Source: JACRPH01 sp041665465
GTDB taxonomy: Archaea > Nanobdellota > Nanobdellia > Woesearchaeales > GW2011-AR9
Reading direction: 5' to 3'
Length of the DNA stretch: 64,000 nt
NCBI GenBank assembly: GCA_041665465.1
Contig: JBAYIU010000001.1
Span: forward strand, 558,001 to 622,000
Notes under the pieces: generated by a model
Told to the model about the DNA's origin: nothing
The model's input: the letters and a program-made list of their open reading frames with translations, nothing else
The model's database searches: none
Part shown: one piece after another, positions 25,410 to 33,717 of the stretch
Layout: the number at the start of each line of letters is the position of its first letter
Position numbering within the stretch: position 1 is the stretch's first letter
Made by a program: the position numbers and the translations under genes

Positions 25410-25553
25410 TTACTTCATCTTTTTTCTCATTTTAGCCAATTCTTCATAATCAGCTTTAGTTCCAGAACCACCTTGACATTTAGCTTCTAAGGCAGCGATT
25501 TCTGCTTTCCATAACTTTTCTTTCTTTTCCAAATCTTTCTTACTCATAGCCAT
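25410..25553 (-). CDS. 47-residue coiled-coil micro-protein
   Basis: A short Lys/Glu-rich protein (MAMSKKDLEKKEKLWKAEIA at the start, ending in KMRKKMK), predicted to be two helices around a GGSGT turn. A textbook GGTGATC Shine-Dalgarno lies at 25557-25563, three bases before the ATG at 25553. That argues strongly for translation despite the size. Function unknown. Confidence 0.65.
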   Translation of the reverse strand: MAMSKKDLEKKEKLWKAEIAALEAKCQGGSGTKADYEELAKMRKKMK

Positions 25554-25699
25554 TAGGATCACCTTTTATAATTAATATTGCATAGAAACCTTTTCAGATA
25601 TATAAAGATAACGAAAACTCATCTATATTACGTCCAGATAATTTTCAATAACTTTTTTATACCCATTTAGCTTTACTTCTTAAAAAGGAGGTTATATTT

Positions 25700-25906
25700 A
25701 TGGCAAAGAGAAAAGTGAATTGGATTCTAACCCTAATAATGTCTATTATTTTTGGATCTTTAGGAGTAGACAGATTTATCATGGGACAGGTAGGTTTAGG
25801 AATATTAAAATTGATCACTTTAGGCGGATGTGGAATCTGGTGGTTAATTGACTTAATCTTAATCGCTACCAAACACAAATTTGAAGGAATCGAGTGGGTT
25901 GAATAA
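25700..25906 (+). CDS. TM2-domain membrane protein
   Basis: 68 residues with two helices (about 8-27 and 38-58). SLGVDRFIMGQVGLGILKL followed by GCGIWWLIDLILI is the TM2 domain, with the usual DRF motif between helices. Role unknown. AAGGAGG precedes the ATG. The next gene's start overlaps this stop. Confidence 0.88.
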   Translation: MAKRKVNWILTLIMSIIFGSLGVDRFIMGQVGLGILKLITLGGCGIWWLIDLILIATKHKFEGIEWVE

Positions 25907-26288
25907 GAATTTGAAAATTACAAGAGAGATTCGTTTATTTTTTTTTGATTTTATTAGTTTTGGTTCACCAAGAGCCATAGTAATAAACTTATCAAGTATC
26001 TTATTTTTTTTAACTTTAATCCCCAGCAGAATAATTGAGAGTACTCCAAAATTATGCGTTTTTAAAAATATGATTATTCCTTTGTTCTTTCATAACCATT
26101 GTCCAATTACGGGATTTTTCTCAGGATGTAACTGTCCTGCTTGTGGTTTAACTCGAGCCATGTCTCATCTCTTGCATGGAGAAGTTAGCTTAGCTTGGGG
26201 ATATAACAAAGGGGTATTCTTAGTTCTACTGGTTATGATTTCATTAATTGTTATAAACGCGTGGAAATGGTATAAAGTAAAGAAGTAG
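25899..26288 (+). CDS. DUF2752 membrane protein
   Basis: About 129 residues with two to three helices. GFFSGCNCPACGLTRAMSHLLHG is the DUF2752 signature (CPxCGxTR). The start is uncertain: no ATG lies in frame until the middle, so TTG 25899, overlapping the TM2 stop and about ten bases after GAAGGA, is proposed; TTG 25881 or 25911 are alternatives. The family often occurs with TM2 genes, as here. Function unknown. Confidence 0.7.
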   Translation: MNKNLKITREIRLFFFDFISFGSPRAIVINLSSILFFLTLIPSRIIESTPKLCVFKNMIIPLFFHNHCPITGFFSGCNCPACGLTRAMSHLLHGEVSLAWGYNKGVFLVLLVMISLIVINAWKWYKVKK

Positions 26289-26299
26289 AGTTTATTCTC

Positions 26300-28063
26300 T
26301 TAATTATAATACCACTTATTTTCTTCTCTTTGCTCTCTATCCTTAACCGAACCGGGCTTATTTATCCTAGGACGTTTAGATGCTAAATCTCTTCTTAAAG
26401 TAATCCCTAACTCTTTCAAGAAAGTGTTCATCCCTTCCACCATCTTAAACGGACCACGTAAAGTTCCGTGCTTAGCTGGCTCACCACTAAAAACAATCAA
26501 CCTATCAGATAGATAATCTAAAAACATTAAGTCATGGTCAACTACCAATACTGTAATCTCTCGTTCTTGAGTTAAATTACTGATAACTTTTGAAACAAGT
26601 AATCTTTGCTCTACATCTAAATAAGCTGAAGGTTCATCTAATAAAAACAATTCAGCATCTTGGGAAAGACATTTCACGATTGATACTCGTTGCAATTCTC
26701 CCCCAGATAGTTCTTTAAGTTTCTTAGTGAATAATTTCTCAATCTCTAACGGACGGATAAGTTGAGTAGTATACTTAGTAACCGCTTCTTGTAAGAACAC
26801 CATTACTAAAGCTTCAGAATCGGTTTCTAGATACTGTGGCTTATACGCTACTTTAACCTTTTGATCAATCTCACCCGAGTCTGGTTCGATTAATCCAGCC
26901 AAGATTTTGATAAAAGAAGTTTTTCCAATACCATTCTCTCCCAAAATTCCAATAATCTCATTTTTGTTAAGTTGTCCAGATTCTGCCGTCAACTCAAATG
27001 AACCTAACTTCTTATGAATCTCAGACCAAGCGATTAATCTTTTAACTAATCCTTGCTGACGTTCTTGAGTTTTTTCAAATTTAATCTTTGAATCTCTAAA
27101 TCGTACATTTTCTTCTTTCAGATAACCTTCTAAGAAAGCGTTGATTCCTTCTCGAGTAGATTTTACTCCAGAAACTACACCGTAAGCTTGCTCCTGTCCG
27201 TACATGATGTTAAGCAAGTCAGTCATATAATCTAAGATAATTAAATCATGTTCAATCGCCATCACTGCAGTAGTTTCATTAGCAAGATGACGAATAAATT
27301 TAGAAACGTTCACTCGTTGTTTAATGTCCAAGTAAGAAGTAGGTTCATCAAACAAGTAAAGGTTAGCATTCTTTAAAACAGTAGCGGCAATAGCAACTCG
27401 TTGCAGTTCTCCTCCGGAAATTGCACTAATCGGATGATCAAGGAAATTAATTAATTGTAAGTCTTGAACCACTTGAGATAAGCGATGTTCATGATCCACT
27501 TTTTGTAACAGTTCTTTTACTGTTCCGGAAAACTGTTTAGGGATCAAATCAACTTGTTGTGGTTTATATGAAAAAGAAACTTCTCCTTGATGAAGTTTTT
27601 CCATGAAACCTTGCATTTCAGTTCCTTTAAAGTAAGTTATTACCTGCTTAAAATCAGGAACAGACTTCCAGTCGCCTAAATTAGGTTGAATTTGGCCAGC
27701 AAAGATTTTCATGGCCGTAGTTTTACCAATACCATTTCTTCCCAAAATCCCGGTAACTTGACCAAATACCGGAGTGGGCAAAGAGAACAACTCGAACATG
27801 TTTTCTCCGTAACGATGAACCGGCTCTTTAGTCAAAGCTTCTGGCAAGTTGATGATCTGAATTGCACCATACGGACAACGTCTCGGACAAATACCACACC
27901 CAGTGCATAACAGTTCATCAATCTGAGCTTTAGTAGTAACTGGATCCGCTCTTATACATTCTACCCCCGTACGATTAACTGGACAGATTTTAGCGCAAAG
28001 ATAATTACCACAATCTTGAGGATGACATTTTTGACGTTCAATGATAGCAATACGTTTAGCCAT
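26300..28063 (-). CDS. ABCE1/Rli1 ribosome recycling ATPase
   Basis: A 587-residue soluble twin-ABC protein. The N-terminal region carries two 4Fe-4S sites (CHPQDCGNYLCAKICPV and CTGCGICPRRCPYGAI). The first ABC domain has GRNGIGKTT, ISGGELQR and LYLFDEPTSYLD. The second has GENGIGKTS, LSGGELQR and LFLLDEPSAYLD. It splits ribosomes into subunits after termination, with aRF1/Pelota, and interacts with initiation factors. Length and order are standard for archaea. TATA-like sequence lies just upstream of its ATG. Confidence 0.95.
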   Translation of the reverse strand: MAKRIAIIERQKCHPQDCGNYLCAKICPVNRTGVECIRADPVTTKAQIDELLCTGCGICPRRCPYGAIQIINLPEALTKEPVHRYGENMFELFSLPTPVFGQVTGILGRNGIGKTTAMKIFAGQIQPNLGDWKSVPDFKQVITYFKGTEMQGFMEKLHQGEVSFSYKPQQVDLIPKQFSGTVKELLQKVDHEHRLSQVVQDLQLINFLDHPISAISGGELQRVAIAATVLKNANLYLFDEPTSYLDIKQRVNVSKFIRHLANETTAVMAIEHDLIILDYMTDLLNIMYGQEQAYGVVSGVKSTREGINAFLEGYLKEENVRFRDSKIKFEKTQERQQGLVKRLIAWSEIHKKLGSFELTAESGQLNKNEIIGILGENGIGKTSFIKILAGLIEPDSGEIDQKVKVAYKPQYLETDSEALVMVFLQEAVTKYTTQLIRPLEIEKLFTKKLKELSGGELQRVSIVKCLSQDAELFLLDEPSAYLDVEQRLLVSKVISNLTQEREITVLVVDHDLMFLDYLSDRLIVFSGEPAKHGTLRGPFKMVEGMNTFLKELGITLRRDLASKRPRINKPGSVKDREQREENKWYYN

Positions 28064-28113
28064 GGGTATATTAAAGAAAACGAGAGTATTTATAGTTTTC
28101 TTCAGAAAAAAGA

Positions 28114-28956
28114 TTATTCTAACAAACTGTGCTTCATCTTAGCAGCTCGATAAAGGAACAGAGTAAATGGATTATCTTGAAGAGGCACCACTTCTTCAGA
28201 AGATTCGATGGCTTGGAAAAATCTTCTTCTGAAATCTGGAGAAGAGAGAGAAGTATCGCTCATCAACTGCTCATATTGAGAAGCCCAATCACTTACACGA
28301 AAATCAGGATGATCTAAGAAATTAGAACTCAGTGGAAGAATCATTTTCTCTAACATCACTCTAGCACCATCACAATCCTTCCCGCCATCACTGATTATTC
28401 CTGTTTTAAGGAAACCTAAACTACGGTAAAAATAAATCGCTTTATCCCAAGCAAAAGTAACGATAGATAGATGATCTGAAGGAGCTTGAAGCATTTCTTC
28501 AATCATTCTCGCACCTAATCCTGACCCTCTAAATTCTGGAACCACATAAATCATATCTAAATATTTAACCCCTTCTTCGGGCAGATTAAAGAACCACAAC
28601 CCTCCAGCTTTAACTCCCTTATATGTTCCAAGTAAGAATTCAGAATGATCATCAGAAGAATGTCCCCGAAACTGACCATATAGTTCTAAGAAATACTCTC
28701 TAGATAAACGACTTTCTTCCTGAGAGTCTCTTCGAGAAGGAGTTACAGAATAGGCTGAAGAGATTGCTTTTGGAAGAATACATTCAATTAAAGGAGATTC
28801 TTCAACCACGGCCCCAGTGATGTCCTCTAAAGTTAACGTTCCAGAAAATAATCGTCTAGCATTTTCTAAATCTTGAGCAGAAGCTAACCCCTTTTTTACA
28901 TCGCGAGCTAACCGACGAAGATACCCTTGAATTTCGCGTTGATTTTGGAGCCCCAT
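28114..28956 (-). CDS. GNAT-family N-acetyltransferase with flanking helical domains
   Basis: 280 residues. A helical N-terminal part (1-75) is followed by a GNAT domain (about 85-210) with MIYVVPEFRGSGLGARMIEE, the acetyl-CoA-binding RGxGLG loop, and AIYFYRSLGF, the C-terminal GNAT motif. A helical tail (about 215-280) follows. It would acetylate an amine on an unknown small molecule or protein. It is divergent from, and only 121 bases from, a histone-deacetylase-family gene. Confidence 0.85.
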   Translation of the reverse strand: MGLQNQREIQGYLRRLARDVKKGLASAQDLENARRLFSGTLTLEDITGAVVEESPLIECILPKAISSAYSVTPSRRDSQEESRLSREYFLELYGQFRGHSSDDHSEFLLGTYKGVKAGGLWFFNLPEEGVKYLDMIYVVPEFRGSGLGARMIEEMLQAPSDHLSIVTFAWDKAIYFYRSLGFLKTGIISDGGKDCDGARVMLEKMILPLSSNFLDHPDFRVSDWASQYEQLMSDTSLSSPDFRRRFFQAIESSEEVVPLQDNPFTLFLYRAAKMKHSLLE

Positions 28957-29047
28957 CTTACTTCAAAAGAAGAGACCTTTTTTAAAGGTTTCTGTTCTTA
29001 TCACTAGAGAGAGACAAAAGGAGAGAAGAGGAAAACGGGAGATAAAG

Positions 29048-29058
29048 TTTATAAAATA
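29048..29058 (+). promoter_or_regulatory. TATA box of the deacetylase gene
   Basis: TTTATAAAATA is centred about 25 bases before the ATG at 29078, so the message is probably leaderless. Confidence 0.6.
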
Positions 29059-29077
29059 CCGTCACTATTAAGAAGTT

Positions 29078-30076
29078 ATGAAAGAGATACATGGACCTTA
29101 TTTAATTCACCATCCCCTTTTTGATACTTATGAGACTAAACCAACCATAGAAGAATCTCCAGAAAGATTTGCAATGATTGGTCAATCTTACTTACTTCAA
29201 TCGCCAGAGATTGTAATGAAAGGGGGAGGATGTGGAGAACCGGCATTGTATCGATTATCTCCTTTAGAAGTGGTATCTCCTTCTCCGTGTACAAGAGAAG
29301 ATCTTCAACTATTTCATAGCGAAGCATACCTTTCTGAGTTAGAACAAGAGTGCCTTTCTTTAGGGGAAGGAGAAGTTCACGAGTTAGACCCAGATACCTT
29401 GATTATCAGAGAGAGTTATAATATAGCCAAGTTAGCAGTAGGATCTGCTCTGAAAGCGGCGGATTTAGCTAATCGCACGTACAGAGCATTTGCTTTAGTT
29501 AGACCACCGGGACATCATGCTCATTCTAATCATGCCAGCGGATTCTGTTTATTAAATAATATTGCTATCGCCTCAGAAAAACTTCGATTAAGAGGACATC
29601 GAGTTTTAATTTTAGATACGGACTTACATTTAGGAGATGGAACTTTAGAATATGTTGAAGGAAGAGAGAATGTATTTTATTTATCCCTAAACCAAGAAGG
29701 AATATGGCCTTACCAACATCCAGAAGACACTCACAACTCTAGAAACATATTCTTACCCTCAGAAACAGATGATAAAGATTATATCAACGTACTAAGAAAA
29801 GAATTACCCAGAGTGATTAGAGACGTTAATCCCACCATTATCGCGGTAAGTGCAGGATTTGATACCTTGCAAGGGGATTTGAGTTCTGGACTTCAACGAA
29901 AACATAGCGAGGAAGTAGGACTACAATTGACCGCAAATAGTTATTCTTACTTGTGGCAGATGCTCAACCACTCTTTAATTCCTTATTTTGCAGTCTTAGA
30001 AGGAGGATACTCTCCTGAAAATGTCCGAGCAGGAGTAGAAAGTTTCTTTAGCGTAGCAATACATCCAACAGGATAA
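29078..30076 (+). CDS. Histone-deacetylase-family amidohydrolase
   Basis: A 332-residue arginase/deacetylase-fold enzyme. RPPGHHAHSN contains the catalytic His pair. ILDTDLHLGDGT supplies the zinc ligands Asp and His. VSAGFDTLQGD supplies the second zinc Asp, and VLEGGYSPENV matches the glycine-rich active-site loop. Class II HDAC/acetoin-utilisation-like proteins remove acetyl groups from lysines or acetylpolyamines. The divergent GNAT gene next door suggests a paired acetylation cycle. Confidence 0.9.
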   Translation: MKEIHGPYLIHHPLFDTYETKPTIEESPERFAMIGQSYLLQSPEIVMKGGGCGEPALYRLSPLEVVSPSPCTREDLQLFHSEAYLSELEQECLSLGEGEVHELDPDTLIIRESYNIAKLAVGSALKAADLANRTYRAFALVRPPGHHAHSNHASGFCLLNNIAIASEKLRLRGHRVLILDTDLHLGDGTLEYVEGRENVFYLSLNQEGIWPYQHPEDTHNSRNIFLPSETDDKDYINVLRKELPRVIRDVNPTIIAVSAGFDTLQGDLSSGLQRKHSEEVGLQLTANSYSYLWQMLNHSLIPYFAVLEGGYSPENVRAGVESFFSVAIHPTG

Positions 30077-30107
30077 ATTTAAAAGTAAGAAGACCATTTA
30101 TGATAAT

Positions 30108-30272
30108 ATGGTTAAATGTGACATCTGTGGAAGCAAATTAGAAGAACTGTTCTTAGAAAAAGTTAAAGGGACCATTGTAAGAAAAACAGGTTCGAGTAAA
30201 ACTTATACGGTTTGTTTCGCTTGTCAGAAAAAGTTTAAGACAAAAGAAGAATTGTTAGCCCAAATTAAATAA
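30108..30272 (+). CDS. Small CxxC zinc-binding protein
   Basis: 54 residues: MVKCDICGSKLEELF, then VCFACQKKFKTKEELL. Two CxxC pairs about 30 residues apart form a probable zinc ribbon. It starts 31 bases after the deacetylase stop and may be co-transcribed, though TTTAAAAGTAAG at 30077-30089 could be its own promoter. Its end overlaps the convergent FHA gene by eight bases. Function unknown. Confidence 0.65.
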   Translation: MVKCDICGSKLEELFLEKVKGTIVRKTGSSKTYTVCFACQKKFKTKEELLAQIK

Positions 30273-30645
30273 GCACTTCTAAGACACACATTCCGATTTG
30301 AATCATATCTTTATTCCTTAGTTCAAAGGGGTCTTTTTTCAAGATAGAGGTTAGCACATCGTCACGGACCACTTTAGTACCAGTCTTACTTCCCACATCA
30401 ATCAAAAAGTAACGATGATTAAACCATCCTTTTTTGGTGATCTTGGCATGTTTACGAGAAGTAGTAATATCTCCTATGATAATGTGATTCTTTCCATCTC
30501 TTCCTATCAAGATCGGAAATTTAAGAAGGGAGATAATCTTAGAGGACGTAAAAGAGATATGACTTCTTATATGAGGAAGATTTGTAATAGTTTCACTATT
30601 ATCAGAGAACCACAGTCCTCCTTTCAAAACCAGTTGTATTCCCAT
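30265..30645 (-). CDS. FHA-domain protein
   Basis: 126 residues that are mostly one forkhead-associated domain. FPILIGRDGKNHIIIGD carries the Gly-Arg, TTSRKHAKI carries the Ser-Arg-x-His, and DVGSKTGTKV occupies the position of the usual N-G-T. FHA domains read phosphothreonine, implying Ser/Thr kinase signalling somewhere in this cell. ATG 30645 is chosen over the upstream TTG because a TATA-like AATATATAAG is centred about 26 bases before it. Confidence 0.82.
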   Translation of the reverse strand: MGIQLVLKGGLWFSDNSETITNLPHIRSHISFTSSKIISLLKFPILIGRDGKNHIIIGDITTSRKHAKITKKGWFNHRYFLIDVGSKTGTKVVRDDVLTSILKKDPFELRNKDMIQIGMCVLEVLI

Positions 30646-30706
30646 GAGATGAAGATTATTAAGAAACTTATATATTTTGTGTTGTTTGCCTGAATTAACC
30701 AATATC

Positions 30707-30715
30707 TTTTTAAAA
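30707..30715 (+). promoter_or_regulatory. TATA-like element for tRNA-Thr
   Basis: TTTTTAAAA is centred 31 bases before the first base of the tRNA at 30742, consistent with an archaeal promoter. Confidence 0.5.
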
Positions 30716-30741
30716 TTCTAAGGAAAGTTAGCTAAATAGGT

Positions 30742-30847
30742 GCCTCTGTGGCTTAACGGTACTTCGAGTGAACGAAGGTTTAAGCGAAGCGTAAAAGAGC
30801 GACGCTTTCGTAAAGCGTAGGTTGAGGGTTCAAATCCCTCCAGAGGC
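30742..30847 (+). tRNA. tRNA-Thr(CGT) with a D-loop insertion
   Basis: Acceptor arms GCCTCTG (30742-30748) and CAGAGGC (30841-30847) pair fully. The T arm is 30824-30840 with loop TTCAAAT. The anticodon arm is uninterrupted at 30802-30818: stem ACGCT/AGCGT, loop TTCGTAA, anticodon CGT. The D stem GCTT (30751-30754) pairs with GAGC (30797-30800), with GG in AACGGTA. This leaves about 34 extra bases, 30762-30795, in the D loop; removal gives a normal 72-base tRNA. The extra stretch holds a CTTCG/CGAAG hairpin (30762-30766 with 30773-30777). Exact splice points are not fixed, because a canonical bulge-helix-bulge was not found. Position 26 is G, a Trm1 substrate. Confidence 0.88.
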
Positions 30848-30970
30848 TTTCTTTTTCATTTGGTTCAGTATAAAAAAGGAGAGAAGAAAACATTTTTCCT
30901 CATAACTGGGATAGCATACCTCATTTACGATACAGAAATCTTTAAATAATACCCAAGTTTCTTCCTCAAT

Positions 30971-31510
30971 ATGGTGTTTCAGTGGATTTGGAAAAAAGAG
31001 AAAGGTGTGGTGTCTGAAAATAAGGACTTCTTAGCTCAGACCTTAGAAAGAGATATTCGCAGAAGCTTACCTAAAATTGAAGAAAGATTCCAAGCTAAAG
31101 GAAATGATAAGAACGCTAAAGTCCGTTCTAAAAACCAATGGACCCCAAAAGAATCTACCCAAATTCTGTTTGATAAACTTTATCGCAAAGATGTTAAAGA
31201 GGAATATAGGCCAACTACTTTCTTTAAAGAGATTAAAAAAGATGAGACTTTTAAAGACTTCTCCTCTTTAGTGTTACCAATTCATATTTTCTTTAATATT
31301 GGAAAATATGCCGATAAAGGAGAACCCCAGATTATCCATCTAATCATTGTTCCAGGATTCAAGGGAAATAAAACGGCTTACAAGTTGTTTGGCTACTTTG
31401 AAAGCAGTAAAGAAATCTATAATGGAGAGAAAGATTTCACTTCTTTAGGAGAAACTGGAGTTTATGAAGACTTAGTTAAGTTGGCAGAAAGAATCCAGTG
31501 GCGAAAATAG
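30971..31510 (+). CDS. Hypothetical protein
   Basis: 179 residues, basic, not recognised. A helical N-terminal half rich in Lys/Arg is followed by a beta-rich C-terminal half (PQIIHLIIVPGFKGNKTAYKL). There is no signal or membrane helix. A TATA-like TTTAAATAATAC lies about 25 bases upstream, so it is likely leaderless. It stands 39 bases before the radical SAM gene. Confidence 0.6.
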   Translation: MVFQWIWKKEKGVVSENKDFLAQTLERDIRRSLPKIEERFQAKGNDKNAKVRSKNQWTPKESTQILFDKLYRKDVKEEYRPTTFFKEIKKDETFKDFSSLVLPIHIFFNIGKYADKGEPQIIHLIIVPGFKGNKTAYKLFGYFESSKEIYNGEKDFTSLGETGVYEDLVKLAERIQWRK

Positions 31511-31549
31511 AACATAATTTTATAAAATAGGTTTCTAATTCTTAGATTA

Positions 31550-32551
31550 ATGAATTCAAGATTAACTAAGTTAGTTCAAGAAGCAGAACAAGTCTACCAA
31601 CAAAACTGGAACTCTAACTGCTGGTTTGAACGAGCAGTATTTCTAAGCTGGTATTGTGCTTTAGGAGATTGTACTTTTTGTTATATGAGTACCCAAAAGG
31701 ATAAGATTAAAGATCCCAGTAAAGCTAGACGCAGATTAAGTTCAGTCTTAGCAGAAGTTCTGCTCACTAAAAAGTTTGGATGGAAGGTAGAATTTCTCTC
31801 TGCGGGGTACGGTTCTTATTCTCCAGAAGAGATGTTAGAATTGGTAAAAGTCTGTTCACAAGTATATGGAAATAAACTGTGGTTAAATATTGGATATTTA
31901 AATCAAGAACAATTGTTAGCTTTTCTTCCTTACTTAGAAGGAATTTCTGTATCGATAGAAACGGTAAACTGGAACCTACGTAAAAAAGTTTGTCCTTCTA
32001 AACCAGTTGAACCTATGCTTAAAACCTTAGACCTAGCTGATAAATATGATATTAAAAAAGCAATCACTATTATCGTCGGGTTAGGAGAAGCCACCGCGGA
32101 CATAGAAGAACTGTTCAGGTTTATTGAGAAGTATAAGTTAGATCGAGTAACTTTTTATTCTCTTAATCCGCACCCGGGAACCAGCTTTACTAAAGGACCA
32201 GAAACAGAATATTATTTAGAATGGATAGCTAGAACCAGAGTAAAATTTCCAAAATTAGAGATAATTGCCGGTAGTTGGGTCAACCGATTAGATGAAATAC
32301 ATTTACTATTAAAAGCAGGAGCAAACGCTTTCACGAAATTCCCAGCATTAAAATTGTTTGGCAGCAAGTATGCTTATCAAATCGAAGCAGAAGTATCCAA
32401 AGCAAAAAGAAAACTGGAAGGAAGTTTAACTGACCAAGGTAAGATTGATTGGGGTTCAGAAATAAAGAAATTAAAATTGGAGAAAGAGTTACAAGTACAA
32501 GTTGAATTGAAATTAAAGCAATATTTAAAAAGTAGCTCTGGCCCAGAATAA
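31550..32551 (+). CDS. Radical SAM protein with CX4CX2C cluster motif
   Basis: A 333-residue protein of BioB-like appearance: an N-terminal helix, then WYCALGDCTFCYMS with Cys36, Cys41 and Cys44. The spacing CX4CX2C differs from the standard CX3CX2C. Other barrel motifs follow: VEFLSAGYGSYSPEEM (GGE-like strand), GISVSIETV and ITIIVGLGEATADIEEL, the usual SAM-binding GlyxIle-Gly region. HPGTSFTKGPE precedes the last strand. The substrate is unknown and no biotin or lipoate gene is near. The next gene starts three bases after the stop. Confidence 0.8.
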   Translation: MNSRLTKLVQEAEQVYQQNWNSNCWFERAVFLSWYCALGDCTFCYMSTQKDKIKDPSKARRRLSSVLAEVLLTKKFGWKVEFLSAGYGSYSPEEMLELVKVCSQVYGNKLWLNIGYLNQEQLLAFLPYLEGISVSIETVNWNLRKKVCPSKPVEPMLKTLDLADKYDIKKAITIIVGLGEATADIEELFRFIEKYKLDRVTFYSLNPHPGTSFTKGPETEYYLEWIARTRVKFPKLEIIAGSWVNRLDEIHLLLKAGANAFTKFPALKLFGSKYAYQIEAEVSKAKRKLEGSLTDQGKIDWGSEIKKLKLEKELQVQVELKLKQYLKSSSGPE

Positions 32552-32554
32552 AAG

Positions 32555-33304
32555 ATGGAAGAAGAACAAAAACAAGAGCAGAATATCAAAGTAAATGGTG
32601 CTCCAGAACCCAAAATAGAAGCTAACAAAGCCATAAACTCAGAAGAAGGAAACACCTCTTCTATGGATGGAAAAGTAATTGTTGTAATGTTATTGGTAGT
32701 GGTAGGAATATTCTTCTTGGCCATTGCCGGATTTAAGACTTATAATTATTTCACTTCTGCGGAAGTAATCAATATTGATGATTTACATCAGGAGAATTTA
32801 CAAGGAAACCTAGATGAAACAGAAGGTTACATGTATAACGGATTCAGCTGGATCTACGCAGACGGATTATGGTGGACAGAACTGGATCGGTTTGGAACTC
32901 TTCTAAAGATTCCGTTGCATTTCGGACCAAAAGACGTAGAAAATATTTCAGTAATCGGAACTCTTAGTCCAGACTTTAATAAAGGACAAATTGTTTATGT
33001 CGCAGTTGATCCGAACATCACAAATAAATATTATACCTTGGGATTATCAGAATTAAATTTCAATATTATTAAAGGGATTGATCGCAACATTGTTACTTCT
33101 TGTACTGAGAATTCTTCCATCTGTGACAACAGAACTATAGTTAGCTGTGAAACTGCTAAAGGTAGACCGATAATTCAGTTAGTGGTTGCAAATGTTACCC
33201 AAGTAGAATTTAAAAACACTTGTATTAAGATTTCTGGAGATGGATACGATTTAGTTAAGGCAGTAGATCGAGTTTTAATGAAGTGGTATGGGATTATAAA
33301 TTGA
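32555..33304 (+). CDS. Membrane-anchored protein co-transcribed with radical SAM gene
   Basis: 249 residues, not recognised. A disordered acidic N-terminus (1-40) precedes one membrane helix (about 44-66, VIVVMLLVVVGIFFLAIAG). The C-terminal domain (about 85-249) has YNGFSWIYADGLWWTELDR and four cysteines (CTENSSIC and CETAKG regions plus Cys near 226) that could form disulfides outside the cell. It sits three bases after the radical SAM stop, so the two share a transcript and possibly a process. Confidence 0.65.
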   Translation: MEEEQKQEQNIKVNGAPEPKIEANKAINSEEGNTSSMDGKVIVVMLLVVVGIFFLAIAGFKTYNYFTSAEVINIDDLHQENLQGNLDETEGYMYNGFSWIYADGLWWTELDRFGTLLKIPLHFGPKDVENISVIGTLSPDFNKGQIVYVAVDPNITNKYYTLGLSELNFNIIKGIDRNIVTSCTENSSICDNRTIVSCETAKGRPIIQLVVANVTQVEFKNTCIKISGDGYDLVKAVDRVLMKWYGIIN

Positions 33305-33312
33305 TTTACAAG

Positions 33313-33687
33313 TTACTGCTTTAACCCCAACACTTCCATTTGACCGGAAGTATTAAGTGCAACTATTCTGAAGTTCAATCCTAACTCTAATACTGCTTCT
33401 AATAAAGCCATATGTTCCTTCCCCGAACCGGAAGAGAAATTCAACGCAATTTCAAAATCAGAAATCCCAGATAAACCTTTCTTGATTTGTTCTATTACCA
33501 GATTGATATTAAAATTATCTAAATCAATCATAATTAGAGAAACGTTCGGACCATAATTCTTGAAATTTTCTGCTCCAAAGGGATTAGTGATTAGAAATAC
33601 TTTGGTCCAAGGTTGAGATTGAATAACCTTGTTTACTTCAGACCAAGTTCCTTTTCCAGTAGATATCAACGCAACTAAAGTGGGCAT
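33313..33687 (-). CDS. Small CARF-like Rossmann-fold domain protein
   Basis: 124 residues of alternating strands and helices. ALNFSSGSGKEHMALLEAVL resembles the N-x-(S/T)-G-G-x-K ligand-binding loop of CARF domains, which sense cyclic oligoadenylates in CRISPR-linked systems. The N-terminal TLVALISTGKGTW would be the first strand and loop. No CRISPR gene or effector domain is present, so ligand and role are open. It is the last gene of a four-gene minus-strand operon. Confidence 0.55.
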   Translation of the reverse strand: MPTLVALISTGKGTWSEVNKVIQSQPWTKVFLITNPFGAENFKNYGPNVSLIMIDLDNFNINLVIEQIKKGLSGISDFEIALNFSSGSGKEHMALLEAVLELGLNFRIVALNTSGQMEVLGLKQ

Positions 33688-33717
33688 GTAAATATAAATA
33701 AAAAAGGATTATTTAAA

